Positions 1 through 7,114 of a DNA stretch of 28,946 bases are shown here, one piece after another; position 1 is the stretch's first letter, and each line of letters opens with the position of its first letter. The notes under the pieces are model-generated. The model was not told the origin of the DNA and searched no databases. It saw only the letters and a list, made by a program, of their open reading frames with translations. Source of the stretch: Clostridia bacterium (GTDB lineage Bacteria > Bacillota > Clostridia > Saccharofermentanales > UBA5734); assembly GCA_017997315.1 (NCBI GenBank), contig JAGOFF010000004.1, forward strand, positions 1 to 28,946, read 5' to 3'. The translations under genes were made by a program, and so were the position numbers.

Positions 1-1
1 G

Positions 2-1141
2 TCCGCCCGCGTCTTGTACGCGTCCAAGGCGCTCAGCACGACAGCGGTCCTGCGCATTGCGGCTTCCGAAGGACTGGGCGCGGACGTGGTGTCGGGGGGC
101 GAGCAGTATACCGCGCTGCGTGCCGGACTGGATCCGGGGGACATCGTTTTCCATGGGAACAACAAAACTCCGGCGGAACTCCGGGAAGCGCTTGCCGCCG
201 GGATCGGCCGGATCGCGGTGGACAATTCCGCCGAACTGGACCGGCTGTCGTCCATCGCCGCCGGCATGGGCGTCACTGCCGACGTCCAGTTCCGCATCAA
301 GCCGGGTGTGTCCGCGCATACCCACGAGTACGTCCGTACCGGCAGCATCGACTCCAAGTTCGGTTTCGCACTCGAAACGGGTGAAGCGGAGCGGGAGATG
401 ATCCGGGCCATGGGACTCCCGGGCATCCGGGTCCGCGGCGTCCATTGCCATATCGGATCCCAGATCTTCGGATCCGAATCGTTTGTCGAAGCGGCACGGA
501 TCATGACCGGATTCCTCGCGGATTTTGCAGTCCATACGGGGGTTCGGCTGGAGGAACTCAATCTGGGCGGTGGATATGGAATCCGCTATACGGCGTCCGA
601 TACACCGTCCGAACCGGACGCGATCCTGGCCCCGGTCGCCGATGCGGTCCGAGCGGTATGCGCCGACCGGGCTTTCCCGTTTCCGGACGTCCTCATCGAA
701 CCCGGCCGCGCGATTGTCGCAACGGCCGGAACGACCCTGTACACGGTCGGATCGGTCAAGACGATCCCCGGGATCCGGACCTATGTCGCGGTGGACGGAG
801 GGATGTACGAGAATCCGCGGTATGCGCTTTACCATGCAGCCTACGAACTCGTGCGTGCGGACGATCCGCATGCTGCGCGGGAGTATCCGGTCACCATCGC
901 GGGCAAATGCTGCGAGACCGGCGACCTGATCCAGGAGAACGTCCCGATGCCGCCGCTCCGCGAAGGCGACGTTGTCGCGGTGCTTGCGACCGGGGCCTAC
1001 CATTATTCGATGGCAGGCAACTACAACCGCAATCCCCGGCCCGCCGTCGTGCTCTGCAGAGATGGATCGGCCATGGAGATCGTTCGCAGGGAGACCTACG
1101 AGGACCTTGTCCGCAACGATCTCATTCCGGAAGGACTATGA
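2..1141 (+). CDS. lysA: Diaminopimelate decarboxylase, 5' end cut off by the window
   Basis: This PLP enzyme decarboxylates meso-diaminopimelate to L-lysine in the cytoplasm, the last step of lysine synthesis. The reading frame is already open at base 2 and begins with SARVLYASKA, where YASKA carries the lysine that binds PLP. The TTG at base 14 is therefore internal and the real start lies upstream; about 40-50 residues are missing compared with the usual length of about 420. Further family marks are CHIGSQ (about base 445), the phosphate-binding glycine loop LNLGGGYG (about 560), EPGRA (about 700), CCETGD (about 910), whose Cys completes the partner subunit's active site, and the C-terminal GAYHYSMAGNYN. 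It ends one base before the M50 protease gene, so the two are probably co-transcribed. The identification is firm. Confidence 0.96.
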   Translation, partial: SARVLYASKALSTTAVLRIAASEGLGADVVSGGEQYTALRAGLDPGDIVFHGNNKTPAELREALAAGIGRIAVDNSAELDRLSSIAAGMGVTADVQFRIKPGVSAHTHEYVRTGSIDSKFGFALETGEAEREMIRAMGLPGIRVRGVHCHIGSQIFGSESFVEAARIMTGFLADFAVHTGVRLEELNLGGGYGIRYTASDTPSEPDAILAPVADAVRAVCADRAFPFPDVLIEPGRAIVATAGTTLYTVGSVKTIPGIRTYVAVDGGMYENPRYALYHAAYELVRADDPHAAREYPVTIAGKCCETGDLIQENVPMPPLREGDVVAVLATGAYHYSMAGNYNRNPRPAVVLCRDGSAMEIVRRETYEDLVRNDLIPEGL

Positions 1142-1142
1142 T

Positions 1143-1853
1143 ATGCCTGTGGTGACCGCCAGTTTTCTGACCGATCTCGTCCGTGATCCCGCCAGTCTGC
1201 TGATCACGGTGTTTGTCCTGTGTCTGTCCCTCTCGTTCCATGAGTTTTCACATGCGTGGGTTGCCAACCGCCTGGGCGACGATACCGCGGCGCTGCAGGG
1301 CCGGCTGACGCTCAACCCGCTCCGCCATCTGGATCCGGTCGGTTCGCTGCTGTTCCTGATCGGGGGGATCGGGTGGGCCAGGCCGGTGCCGGTCAATCCG
1401 GCGCGGTTCTCCCGCAACGTCACCATGAAGTCCGGCATGATGCGGGTCAGTCTCGCCGGACCGGTATCCAACCTCGTGCTGGCCACCGTGTCCTGCATTC
1501 TCTACTTCATTGTGCTGACGATCCTGCAGATCACGCAGGACACCGGTTCCATAGCCGTCTTTTTCCTGAAGCTGACAGTCCAGATGTACTCCTCGAATCT
1601 TGTACTGGCTGTTTTCAACCTGCTTCCGGTCCCGCCTCTCGACGGATCCAAGGTGTTCGGATCCCTCCTCCCGAACAGCGTGTACTACAAGGTCATGCAG
1701 TACGAACGGTACATCGGCATGGCGTTTCTGGTGCTGGTGCTGTTCGGCCGGGGTTTTCTCGGCACCCTGCTGGGGTATGTCCGAATCCCGTTTGACTACG
1801 TCATCTTCAAACCGATCAATTTCCTGTTCGAACAACTCTGGAAACTGCTCTGA
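1143..1853 (+). CDS. Site-2 protease family (M50) membrane metalloprotease, no PDZ domain
   Basis: A 236-residue integral membrane protein of the M50 family, a zinc protease that cuts within or near the membrane. The zinc site is HEFSH at residues 33-37. The second family motif, NLLPVPPLDG at 159-168, supplies the third zinc ligand Asp167. Several hydrophobic segments lie at about 18-34, 64-76, 105-130 and 150-165, and near the C-terminus. There is no PDZ insertion, which separates it from the RseP gene at 21745 and places it with the short YwhC-like group often found next to scpA in Firmicutes. The ATG at 1143 has a GGAAGGA ribosome site 7 bases upstream. Its stop overlaps the scpA start (TGATG). 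Substrates are unknown; the scpA linkage is positional only. Confidence 0.9.
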   Translation: MPVVTASFLTDLVRDPASLLITVFVLCLSLSFHEFSHAWVANRLGDDTAALQGRLTLNPLRHLDPVGSLLFLIGGIGWARPVPVNPARFSRNVTMKSGMMRVSLAGPVSNLVLATVSCILYFIVLTILQITQDTGSIAVFFLKLTVQMYSSNLVLAVFNLLPVPPLDGSKVFGSLLPNSVYYKVMQYERYIGMAFLVLVLFGRGFLGTLLGYVRIPFDYVIFKPINFLFEQLWKLL

Positions 1854-2683
1854 TGCCCGGCGCGTCGGAAGCCCCTGACATCATCCGCACCGCCGGATTC
1901 GAGGGTCCTCTGGATCTGCTCCTGCATCTGATCGAGCGGCACCGCATCGACATCTACGACATCCCGGTCTCGCAGATCACGGACCAGTACCTGACGTATC
2001 TGCAGGGGATGCTGTCCATGGATCTGGAGATCGCCAGCGAGTTTCTGGTGATGGCCTCGACGCTGCTGCACATCAAGTCCCGCATGCTGCTGCCGACGCG
2101 GGAAACGGCTGCCGAGGATCCTGAAGCCGATCCGCGCGAAGAACTGGTCATCCGGCTCCTGGAATACCGCCGTTGCCGTGCCATCGCCGAAGACCTGCGC
2201 GCTGCGTACGACCGGTTCTCCCCCTGTATCGGGCGTCTGCCGGAACTCCCGGTGAATCTGGGACTCGATCCGGTCCGGCTCGACGCTCCCGTCCACCGCG
2301 ACGCTTTCTTTGAAGCCTGCGAGTCGGTGAGCGCGCGCAACCGGATCCGGTTCAACGACCTGTCCGCACGGATGACCCATATTCTCCGGAGGGAGAAGGT
2401 ATCGCTGCGCGACAAGGTCCGGTACATCTGGCGCAGGATCGTTTCACGCACCACGCTGCTGTTCCATGAACTGTTTCCGCCTCAGACGACGACCCGTACC
2501 GACCGTGTGACCGGATTTCTGGCATTGCTCGAGCTGCTGAAGCTGAACAAGGTCCACGTGACACAGGACCGGCCTTTCGACGTGATCCTGGTCAGTTCCG
2601 CCGACGGGTCGCCCGATCCGGAGGATGAGGATCTCAAGCACTTTCTTGCAGACGGCCGAAACGACCGCGCCGATTACCTTTGA
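1853..2683 (+). CDS. scpA: Segregation and condensation protein A (kleisin)
   Basis: ScpA is the kleisin subunit of the bacterial SMC condensin; it bridges the SMC heads and binds ScpB, compacting and separating chromosomes. The N-terminus has the diagnostic FEGPLDLLLHLIERHRIDIY block followed by DIPVSQITDQYL, and then ASEFLVMASTLLHIKSRMLLP, the usual N-terminal SMC-binding region. The C-terminal 60 residues (GFLALLELLKLNKVHVTQ) fit the winged-helix domain that contacts the other SMC head. At 276 residues it is slightly longer than the usual 240-260. The ATG overlaps the preceding stop by one base and has no clear ribosome site, so it probably relies on translational coupling. scpB follows 15 bases later, the standard pairing. 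Confidence 0.96.
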   Translation: MPGASEAPDIIRTAGFEGPLDLLLHLIERHRIDIYDIPVSQITDQYLTYLQGMLSMDLEIASEFLVMASTLLHIKSRMLLPTRETAAEDPEADPREELVIRLLEYRRCRAIAEDLRAAYDRFSPCIGRLPELPVNLGLDPVRLDAPVHRDAFFEACESVSARNRIRFNDLSARMTHILRREKVSLRDKVRYIWRRIVSRTTLLFHELFPPQTTTRTDRVTGFLALLELLKLNKVHVTQDRPFDVILVSSADGSPDPEDEDLKHFLADGRNDRADYL

Positions 2684-2698
2684 CAGGGAGGACATGAC

Positions 2699-3496
2699 AT
2701 GAGTGACGCGACCGCCGTCCCGATGCCGGATGGGCTCTCCTACCAGACCGCGGACGATCTCTCCCGGGAGAGTGCGTCCGATCGGCAGCCGTCCGTCGAT
2801 CCGGCCGATCTGGAAGCCGCGATCGAGGCGATCCTGTTCGCGGCGGGCGATCCGATCCCGCTGGACCGCATCGCCTCGGTCACCGGACTCCAGAAGGAAC
2901 CGGTCGCCAAGCTGCTTCAGGACATGATCCGCAAGATGGACGCGGATCCGGCGCGCGGCATTGTGATCTGTCGTATCCGGGATACCTATACGCTGACCAC
3001 TAAACCCTGCATGAACACGGTCATGGGGCTGCTTTTCCAACCGAGAAACCGGCCGCCGCTTTCCCAGGCGGCTTACGAAACCCTCGCCATCGTCGCCTAC
3101 AACCAGCCGGTCACCCGATCCCGCATCGAAGCGGTCCGGGGAGTCGGTAGCGACGGGATCCTGGCCCGCCTGGTCGAGCGGGGCCTCGTTCGGGAATGCG
3201 GGACGCTGGAGGCGCCGGGGCGGCCGACGCTGTTCGAGACCACCGACATGTTCCTGAGGGAGTTCGGGCTGGAATCGGTCGCCGACCTCCCCCCGATGGA
3301 GATGCTGATGGTCGGAACCCTGCAGGGAATCGAACACGCGCTGGATCCGTCGGCCGCCGGCGCGGACGACCGGCAGATGACGGTCGACCAGTTGGTTTCG
3401 GCTTTTCTGCCCGACACATCCGCCGGTCCGGAGCGGCAGGATGCGATGCTCGGGAACGAAGTGCTCTACCGGGAAGAAGAGAGGACCTCGCCCTGA
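2699..3496 (+). CDS. scpB: Segregation and condensation protein B
   Basis: ScpB dimerises and binds the middle of the ScpA kleisin in the SMC complex. The 265-residue product has two winged-helix parts. The first begins at about residue 40 with LEAAIEAILFAAGDPIPLDR. The second contains the family signature QAAYETLAIVAYNQPVTRSR, followed by EAVRGVGSDG and RGLVRECG. An unconserved 35-residue N-terminal stretch and a roughly 60-residue C-terminal tail extend beyond the core. The ATG at 2699 follows AGGGAGG with suitable spacing; the ATG at 2694 is out of frame and closes at once. It is the last gene of this block. A new promoter begins at its stop codon. Confidence 0.95.
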   Translation: MSDATAVPMPDGLSYQTADDLSRESASDRQPSVDPADLEAAIEAILFAAGDPIPLDRIASVTGLQKEPVAKLLQDMIRKMDADPARGIVICRIRDTYTLTTKPCMNTVMGLLFQPRNRPPLSQAAYETLAIVAYNQPVTRSRIEAVRGVGSDGILARLVERGLVRECGTLEAPGRPTLFETTDMFLREFGLESVADLPPMEMLMVGTLQGIEHALDPSAAGADDRQMTVDQLVSAFLPDTSAGPERQDAMLGNEVLYREEERTSP

Positions 3497-3526
3497 TTGC
3501 ATCGCATTCCGATTATCCGATATAAT
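3497..3526 (+). promoter_or_regulatory. SigA-type promoter for the GGDEF/EAL gene
   Basis: A perfect TATAAT lies at 3521-3526, with TTGCAT at 3497-3502 as a weak -35 box and an 18-base spacer. The -35 box abuts the scpB stop. The -10 is preceded by ATCCGA, a context shared with the promoters at 12704 and 18093. A transcript starting near 3533 rules out the TTG at 3526 as the start codon. Confidence 0.75.
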
Positions 3527-3548
3527 TGATGGGCAATAATATCAATCG

Positions 3549-3585
3549 GCGGGCGCCGACGGACGCAGCCCGCGACAGGGCGGGC
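3549..3585 (+). promoter_or_regulatory. Structured 5' leader with alternative pairing
   Basis: The leader contains GCGGGC (3549-3554), GCCCGC (3568-3573) and GCGGGC again (3580-3585). The middle element can pair with either flank, so two exclusive hairpins are possible. I cannot match this to a known riboswitch. It may simply reflect GC-rich sequence. Confidence 0.25.
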
Positions 3586-3630
3586 AGGCGGACTTGCGGT
3601 CCCGGAAGCAGGGAGAAAGGACGGATCCCG

Positions 3631-4989
3631 ATGACCGATCCCATCAATCCCATCGTCTCCTCATCCTCCAATCTGCAGGAAATCGATCTGCTGACCGGGC
3701 TGCATAACCGGTATCGGCTCACCAGCGACCTGGAACGCCTGCTGGACGTGCAGGGAGCCCGTCCAGGGGACGGCGCCCTGATACTCGTCGATATCGACGA
3801 TCACCGTAAGGTCAACGACACATACGGGTATCGGTTCGGCGACCGGATCGTCAAGGCGGTCGCCGATACCATCCGTCGTATCCTGCCGAACGGCGCGAAC
3901 CTGTACAGGATCGGCGGAGACGCGTTTGCTGTGCTCTGGGCGGGCGCTGCGAGGGAGCAGGCCCACCTGTTCGCCGTCTCGCTCCTCGCCGAGACGCGCA
4001 AGCCGCACCGGATCGCCGGGGTCAGCTGTTCAACGACCGTCTCGATCGGGACCGCGTTCTTTCCCGCGGACGGGGACACGGCGGAGTCCCTTTTCCGCTG
4101 CGCCGACATCACGCTGTACCGCGTCAAGCGGCGCGGCAAGAACGGTGCGGCTTTCTACTCCCCGGAGGAAAGGGATCAGTTCATGTCGCACATCGATCTG
4201 GAATCCGACCTGCGGACCAGCGTCGAGGCGGGATTCCAGGACTTCGAGGTCTACTACCAGCCTACCGTGGATGCGGTTTCGGGCGTGTGCAACGGTGCGG
4301 AGGCGCTGCTCCGATGGACCTCCCCCAAAAACGTCCGGATCGCGCCTGCCGACGTCGTCATGCACCTTGAGCTGATCGGATGCGTGGAGCAGGTAGGGGA
4401 CTGGGTGCTCCAGCAGGCGATCGAGCAGTGCGCCGCGTGGCGCGCGGGGGGATTGGACGACTTCTCCGTCCACGTCAATTTGTCGATGCTCCAGCTGCGC
4501 GAGCGTGTCCTTGAGGACAAGCTGATGTTCATGCTGGAAAGCGCGGGGCTGTCTCCGTCCGCATTGGTTCTTGAAGTCACGGAGAGCGCGATCATGAACG
4601 ACCTGACCAATTCCATCGCCATCCTGAACGCGATCCGAAAGCACGGGGTACGGATCGCACTGGACGATTTCGGTACCGGATACTCCTCGATCAACTACCT
4701 GCGGAAGCTTCCGATCGACCAGATCAAGATCGACCGCTCCTTTGTCGCGGACATTGCAAACACCTACAACAAGTCTCTCGCCAATACGATCAAGGATCTG
4801 GCGCACAGCATCCAGCTATCGGTCTGCGACGAGGGGATCGAAGAAAAGTCGCAGTACGACCGGCTGGAACCGTCGCAGGGCGACATCATCCAGGGATACC
4901 TATTCGGGAAACCCATGCCGGTCGACATCTTCCAGACATTCCTGCGCGACAATCGCCGCGGAACCCAGAAACGTCCGGAAGCGGTCTGA
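3631..4989 (+). CDS. GGDEF/EAL protein: degenerate GGDEF, likely active c-di-GMP phosphodiesterase
   Basis: A soluble 452-residue protein with no membrane segment or recognisable input domain. The GGDEF domain covers about 18-175, but its signature is GGDAF at 95-99. The catalytic acidic residue is replaced by Ala, and there is no RxxD inhibitory site, so cyclase activity is unlikely; such domains often bind GTP and regulate the partner domain. The EAL domain covers about 195-435 and keeps the key residues: EALLRW from 224, Asn in VNLS (283), Glu in LEVTES (315), DDFGTGYSS (345-353), Lys in IKID (366), DEGIE (400-404) and QGY (421). It should hydrolyse c-di-GMP to pGpG. I chose the ATG at 3631, after GGGAGAAAGGA, because the upstream in-frame TTG overlaps the -10 box. 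It is a single-gene unit, bounded by a promoter and a terminator. Confidence 0.93.
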   Translation: MTDPINPIVSSSSNLQEIDLLTGLHNRYRLTSDLERLLDVQGARPGDGALILVDIDDHRKVNDTYGYRFGDRIVKAVADTIRRILPNGANLYRIGGDAFAVLWAGAAREQAHLFAVSLLAETRKPHRIAGVSCSTTVSIGTAFFPADGDTAESLFRCADITLYRVKRRGKNGAAFYSPEERDQFMSHIDLESDLRTSVEAGFQDFEVYYQPTVDAVSGVCNGAEALLRWTSPKNVRIAPADVVMHLELIGCVEQVGDWVLQQAIEQCAAWRAGGLDDFSVHVNLSMLQLRERVLEDKLMFMLESAGLSPSALVLEVTESAIMNDLTNSIAILNAIRKHGVRIALDDFGTGYSSINYLRKLPIDQIKIDRSFVADIANTYNKSLANTIKDLAHSIQLSVCDEGIEEKSQYDRLEPSQGDIIQGYLFGKPMPVDIFQTFLRDNRRGTQKRPEAV

Positions 4990-5012
4990 GCCGAAACCGT
5001 GACCTGCGCATG

Positions 5013-5051
5013 CGGCCGACGCCCCTCCATAACGGGATGTCGGCCGTTTTT
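5013..5051 (+). terminator. Rho-independent terminator after the GGDEF/EAL gene
   Basis: The stem CGGCCGAC (5013-5020) pairs perfectly with GTCGGCCG (5039-5046) and is followed by five T residues (5047-5051). An inner CCC/GGG pairing can lengthen the stem. It separates the GGDEF/EAL gene from the next operon. Confidence 0.92.
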
Positions 5052-5074
5052 ACTTTCCTTATGCAGTTTTGCTC

Positions 5075-5103
5075 TTCTCAAGTTGCAGGAGTTCCACTAT
5101 AAT
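5075..5103 (+). promoter_or_regulatory. Promoter of the transcarboxylase-to-rpsA operon
   Basis: A perfect TATAAT at 5098-5103 has TTCTCA (5075-5080, four of six matches to consensus) 17 bases upstream. The sequence just before the -10 is TTCCAC, resembling the TTCCGA at the other promoters here. It lies 24 bases after a terminator and about 86 bases before the first gene, and appears to drive everything to 12620. Confidence 0.72.
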
Positions 5104-5111
5104 CATTAACA

Positions 5112-5170
5112 GGCGGAAATTGGCCGCCACGTTGAATGCGGCTGATGATGGGGCATTGCCCCTACTTTTA
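5112..5170 (+). promoter_or_regulatory. Leader with competing hairpins before the transcarboxylase operon
   Basis: GGCGG (5112-5116) can pair with CCGCC (5124-5128). The overlapping GCCGC (5123-5127) can instead pair with GCGGC (5138-5142), so the two hairpins exclude each other. A small hairpin GGGGC-ATT-GCCCC (5150-5162) follows, then TACTTTTA. This looks like a possible attenuator, but the stems are only 5 bp. It is not a known riboswitch class that I recognise. Confidence 0.3.
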
Positions 5171-5188
5171 TATCGCGAGGTGACGAGA

Positions 5189-6646
5189 ATGGGTTCCAGG
5201 GACAGAATGGCGGGGTATGCCGCGGATGCCGGCGGTGTCCGGCAGGCGGGAACAGTGCCCCGCGGCCGGTTGGCCGCACTGCTGGATCCGGAGAGTTTCG
5301 TGGAAATCGACTCCCGGGTGCGGTCCACAGGCGTGGTGTTCGGATTTGAGCGGGAAGCGGTCGACGGGGACGGCGTCGTGGCCGGATACGGTACCATCGA
5401 CGGACGGCCGGTCTACGTGGCCGCACAGGATCCGGACGTCCACGGCGGATCGATCGGGCGCATGCACGCCGCGAAGATCGCAAAAGCGATCCGCCTGGCG
5501 ATCCAGGCCCGCGCTCCGTTCATCGGCATGTATGATTCGGGCGGCGCACGCATCGAAGAGGGTGTCCTGGCGCTGGACGGGATGGCCGAGGTCATGGGCG
5601 CGCTCAATGCCGCATCCGGGGACATCCCGCTGATATCGGCCGTATTGGGGCCTTGTCCCGGAGGGCTTGCGTTTGCGGCCGCCGCCAGTGATTTTGTGTT
5701 CATGGGGGGAGCCCGCGCCGGCATTTTCATGAACGGCCCGGCGGTCGTTGCGGCATCGGAAGGGAAGAACCCGGATGCAGCCTCCATCGGCGGCGCCGGA
5801 GTCCATGCGTCCGATACCGGACTGGCTTCGTTCGTCTGCGAGGACGAGGAGGCCTGCGCGGACGGGATCCGCAGGCTGCTCTCCTTCCTGCCGGACAGTT
5901 CGGACACCCAGACAGGCCGTTACGACGATCTGGACGATGCAAACCGGACGGACGCGGCCCTTGACACGATCGCAGCCGGCATGGACGACGGATATGACGT
6001 CCGTGCTGTCGTGTCGTCGGTCATGGATACCGGATCGGTACTCGAGGTTTCCGCCGCGTATGCGGCCGGCCTGTTCACCGGATTTGCGCGTCTGACCGGC
6101 TACAACGTCGGAGTCATCGCCAATGCGGATCCGTGGATGGATGCCGCGATGGCGGAAAAGGCGACCCGTTTCATCCGGCTGTGCGATGCGTTCGGCATCC
6201 CGATGGTCACCTTCACGGATGCAGCCGGCTACAAGATCGGGACCGCTTATGAGAAAAGCCCGATGATCCGCCAGGGGACGGCCATGTTGTCCGCGTTCGC
6301 GTCCTCCTCCGTGCCGCGCATCGGCGTGATCGTCGGCAAGGCTTACGGCACGGCGTACATCGCCATGAACAGCAAGCAGACCGGCGCGGATATGGTATAT
6401 GCGTGGCCGACCGCCGAAATCGCCGTGGTCGGACCGGATACCGCCGCGAACATCATCTACCGCAAAGAGATCAAGGAATCCCCGTACCCCGCCTCGGCAC
6501 GCGCGGACTTCACGTCGCGTTACGCCGATCAGATCGCCTCGCCGAAAGTGGCGGCGGCGCTTGGACAGGTCGACGAGGTGATTCAGCCGTCCGCAACCCG
6601 GCCCCGTCTGGCGAGCGCGCTGGACATGCTGGTTTCCGCATATTGA
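5189..6646 (+). CDS. Biotin-dependent carboxyltransferase (transcarboxylase 12S / MmdA / PccB family)
   Basis: A 485-residue crotonase-fold carboxyltransferase that moves CO2 between an acyl-CoA and carboxybiotin. It has the N-terminal block GRLAALLDPESFVEID (26-41), the oxyanion-hole motif SGGARIEEG (117-125), VLGPCPGGL (152-160), and in the second half KAYGTAYIAM (384-393) and AWPTAEIAVVGP (405-416). The usual DVPGFLPG loop is replaced by DAAGYKIG (344-351), so the acyl-CoA substrate is uncertain. The ATG at 5189 follows GAGG with 8-base spacing and lies after the promoter; an in-frame TTG at 5069 is upstream of the transcription start. With the biotin carrier and 5S-like gene downstream it completes a transcarboxylase-like set. 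Methylmalonyl-CoA carboxyltransferase is the best guess. Alternatives are a methylmalonyl- or malonyl-CoA decarboxylase alpha subunit with partners encoded elsewhere. Confidence 0.88.
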   Translation: MGSRDRMAGYAADAGGVRQAGTVPRGRLAALLDPESFVEIDSRVRSTGVVFGFEREAVDGDGVVAGYGTIDGRPVYVAAQDPDVHGGSIGRMHAAKIAKAIRLAIQARAPFIGMYDSGGARIEEGVLALDGMAEVMGALNAASGDIPLISAVLGPCPGGLAFAAAASDFVFMGGARAGIFMNGPAVVAASEGKNPDAASIGGAGVHASDTGLASFVCEDEEACADGIRRLLSFLPDSSDTQTGRYDDLDDANRTDAALDTIAAGMDDGYDVRAVVSSVMDTGSVLEVSAAYAAGLFTGFARLTGYNVGVIANADPWMDAAMAEKATRFIRLCDAFGIPMVTFTDAAGYKIGTAYEKSPMIRQGTAMLSAFASSSVPRIGVIVGKAYGTAYIAMNSKQTGADMVYAWPTAEIAVVGPDTAANIIYRKEIKESPYPASARADFTSRYADQIASPKVAAALGQVDEVIQPSATRPRLASALDMLVSAY

Positions 6647-6660
6647 ATGGAGGAAGAAAG

Positions 6661-7092
6661 ATGAAGTACTACACGATCAAGGTCAACGGCGTATCCTACC
6701 AGGTTGAAGTCGAAGAGAACGGAGCCCCCGTCGCCGTGCCGATGTCCGCTCCGGTTTCCGCCCCCGTACCTGCGGCGTCTCCCGCCACCGTTCCGGCGCC
6801 GGCCGCCGCTCCGGTTCCCGCACCCGTACCGGCACCCGCTCCGGCGGCCCCGGCTCCCGTACGTGCCGACATCACCGGCGGCGAGATGATCAAGGCTCCC
6901 ATGCCGGGAACCATCATCGAGGTGACCGTCCAGCTGGGCGAGTCGGTGACCCGCGGACAGGTACTGTGCATTCTTGAAGCCATGAAGATGGAAAACGAGA
7001 TCGTTGCGCCGAGGGACGGCACCGTCGCCGCCATCGCCGTCGCCAAGGGCTCCACCGTGAACGCGGGCGACCCGATGGTCAGTCTGGCCTGA
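6661..7092 (+). CDS. Biotin carboxyl carrier protein (transcarboxylase 1.3S-like)
   Basis: A 143-residue carrier that shuttles carboxyl groups between two carboxyltransferase active sites. The N-terminal segment (MKYYTIKVNG, 1-25) is followed by a flexible Pro/Ala/Val linker at about 26-68 made of repeated PAP/PVP units. The biotinyl domain covers about 75-143 and carries the canonical EAMKMEN; Lys109 is the biotin attachment site. The length and architecture match the transcarboxylase 1.3S subunit and the carriers of sodium-pump decarboxylases. The ATG at 6661 is preceded by GGAGGAAGAAAG, 14 bases after the carboxyltransferase stop; the longer in-frame extension into the previous gene is not real. 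No biotin ligase is in the window. Confidence 0.95.
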   Translation: MKYYTIKVNGVSYQVEVEENGAPVAVPMSAPVSAPVPAASPATVPAPAAAPVPAPVPAPAPAAPAPVRADITGGEMIKAPMPGTIIEVTVQLGESVTRGQVLCILEAMKMENEIVAPRDGTVAAIAVAKGSTVNAGDPMVSLA

Positions 7093-7114
7093 CCGGCCCC
7101 CCAGGAGGAACACC

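Noticed and set aside
3541..3610. A c-di-GMP-I (GEMM) riboswitch before the GGDEF/EAL gene
   Set aside because: A GGACGCA stretch is present, but the rest of the conserved core and the second-helix sequence could not be aligned.
3526..3630. Upstream in-frame TTG start for the GGDEF/EAL gene
   Set aside because: The TTG overlaps the TATAAT box and would lie before the transcription start. The extra 35 residues are low-complexity Arg/Gly-rich translation of a leader, and the ATG at 3631 has a proper ribosome site.
5069..5188. Extended N-terminus of the 12S-like protein from TTG 5069
   Set aside because: It starts before the promoter -10 box, and the added residues do not resemble the family.
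6736..6864. Short repeats in the biotin carrier gene as a genomic repeat element
   Set aside because: They encode the normal Pro/Ala-rich hinge of biotin carrier proteins and stay in frame.
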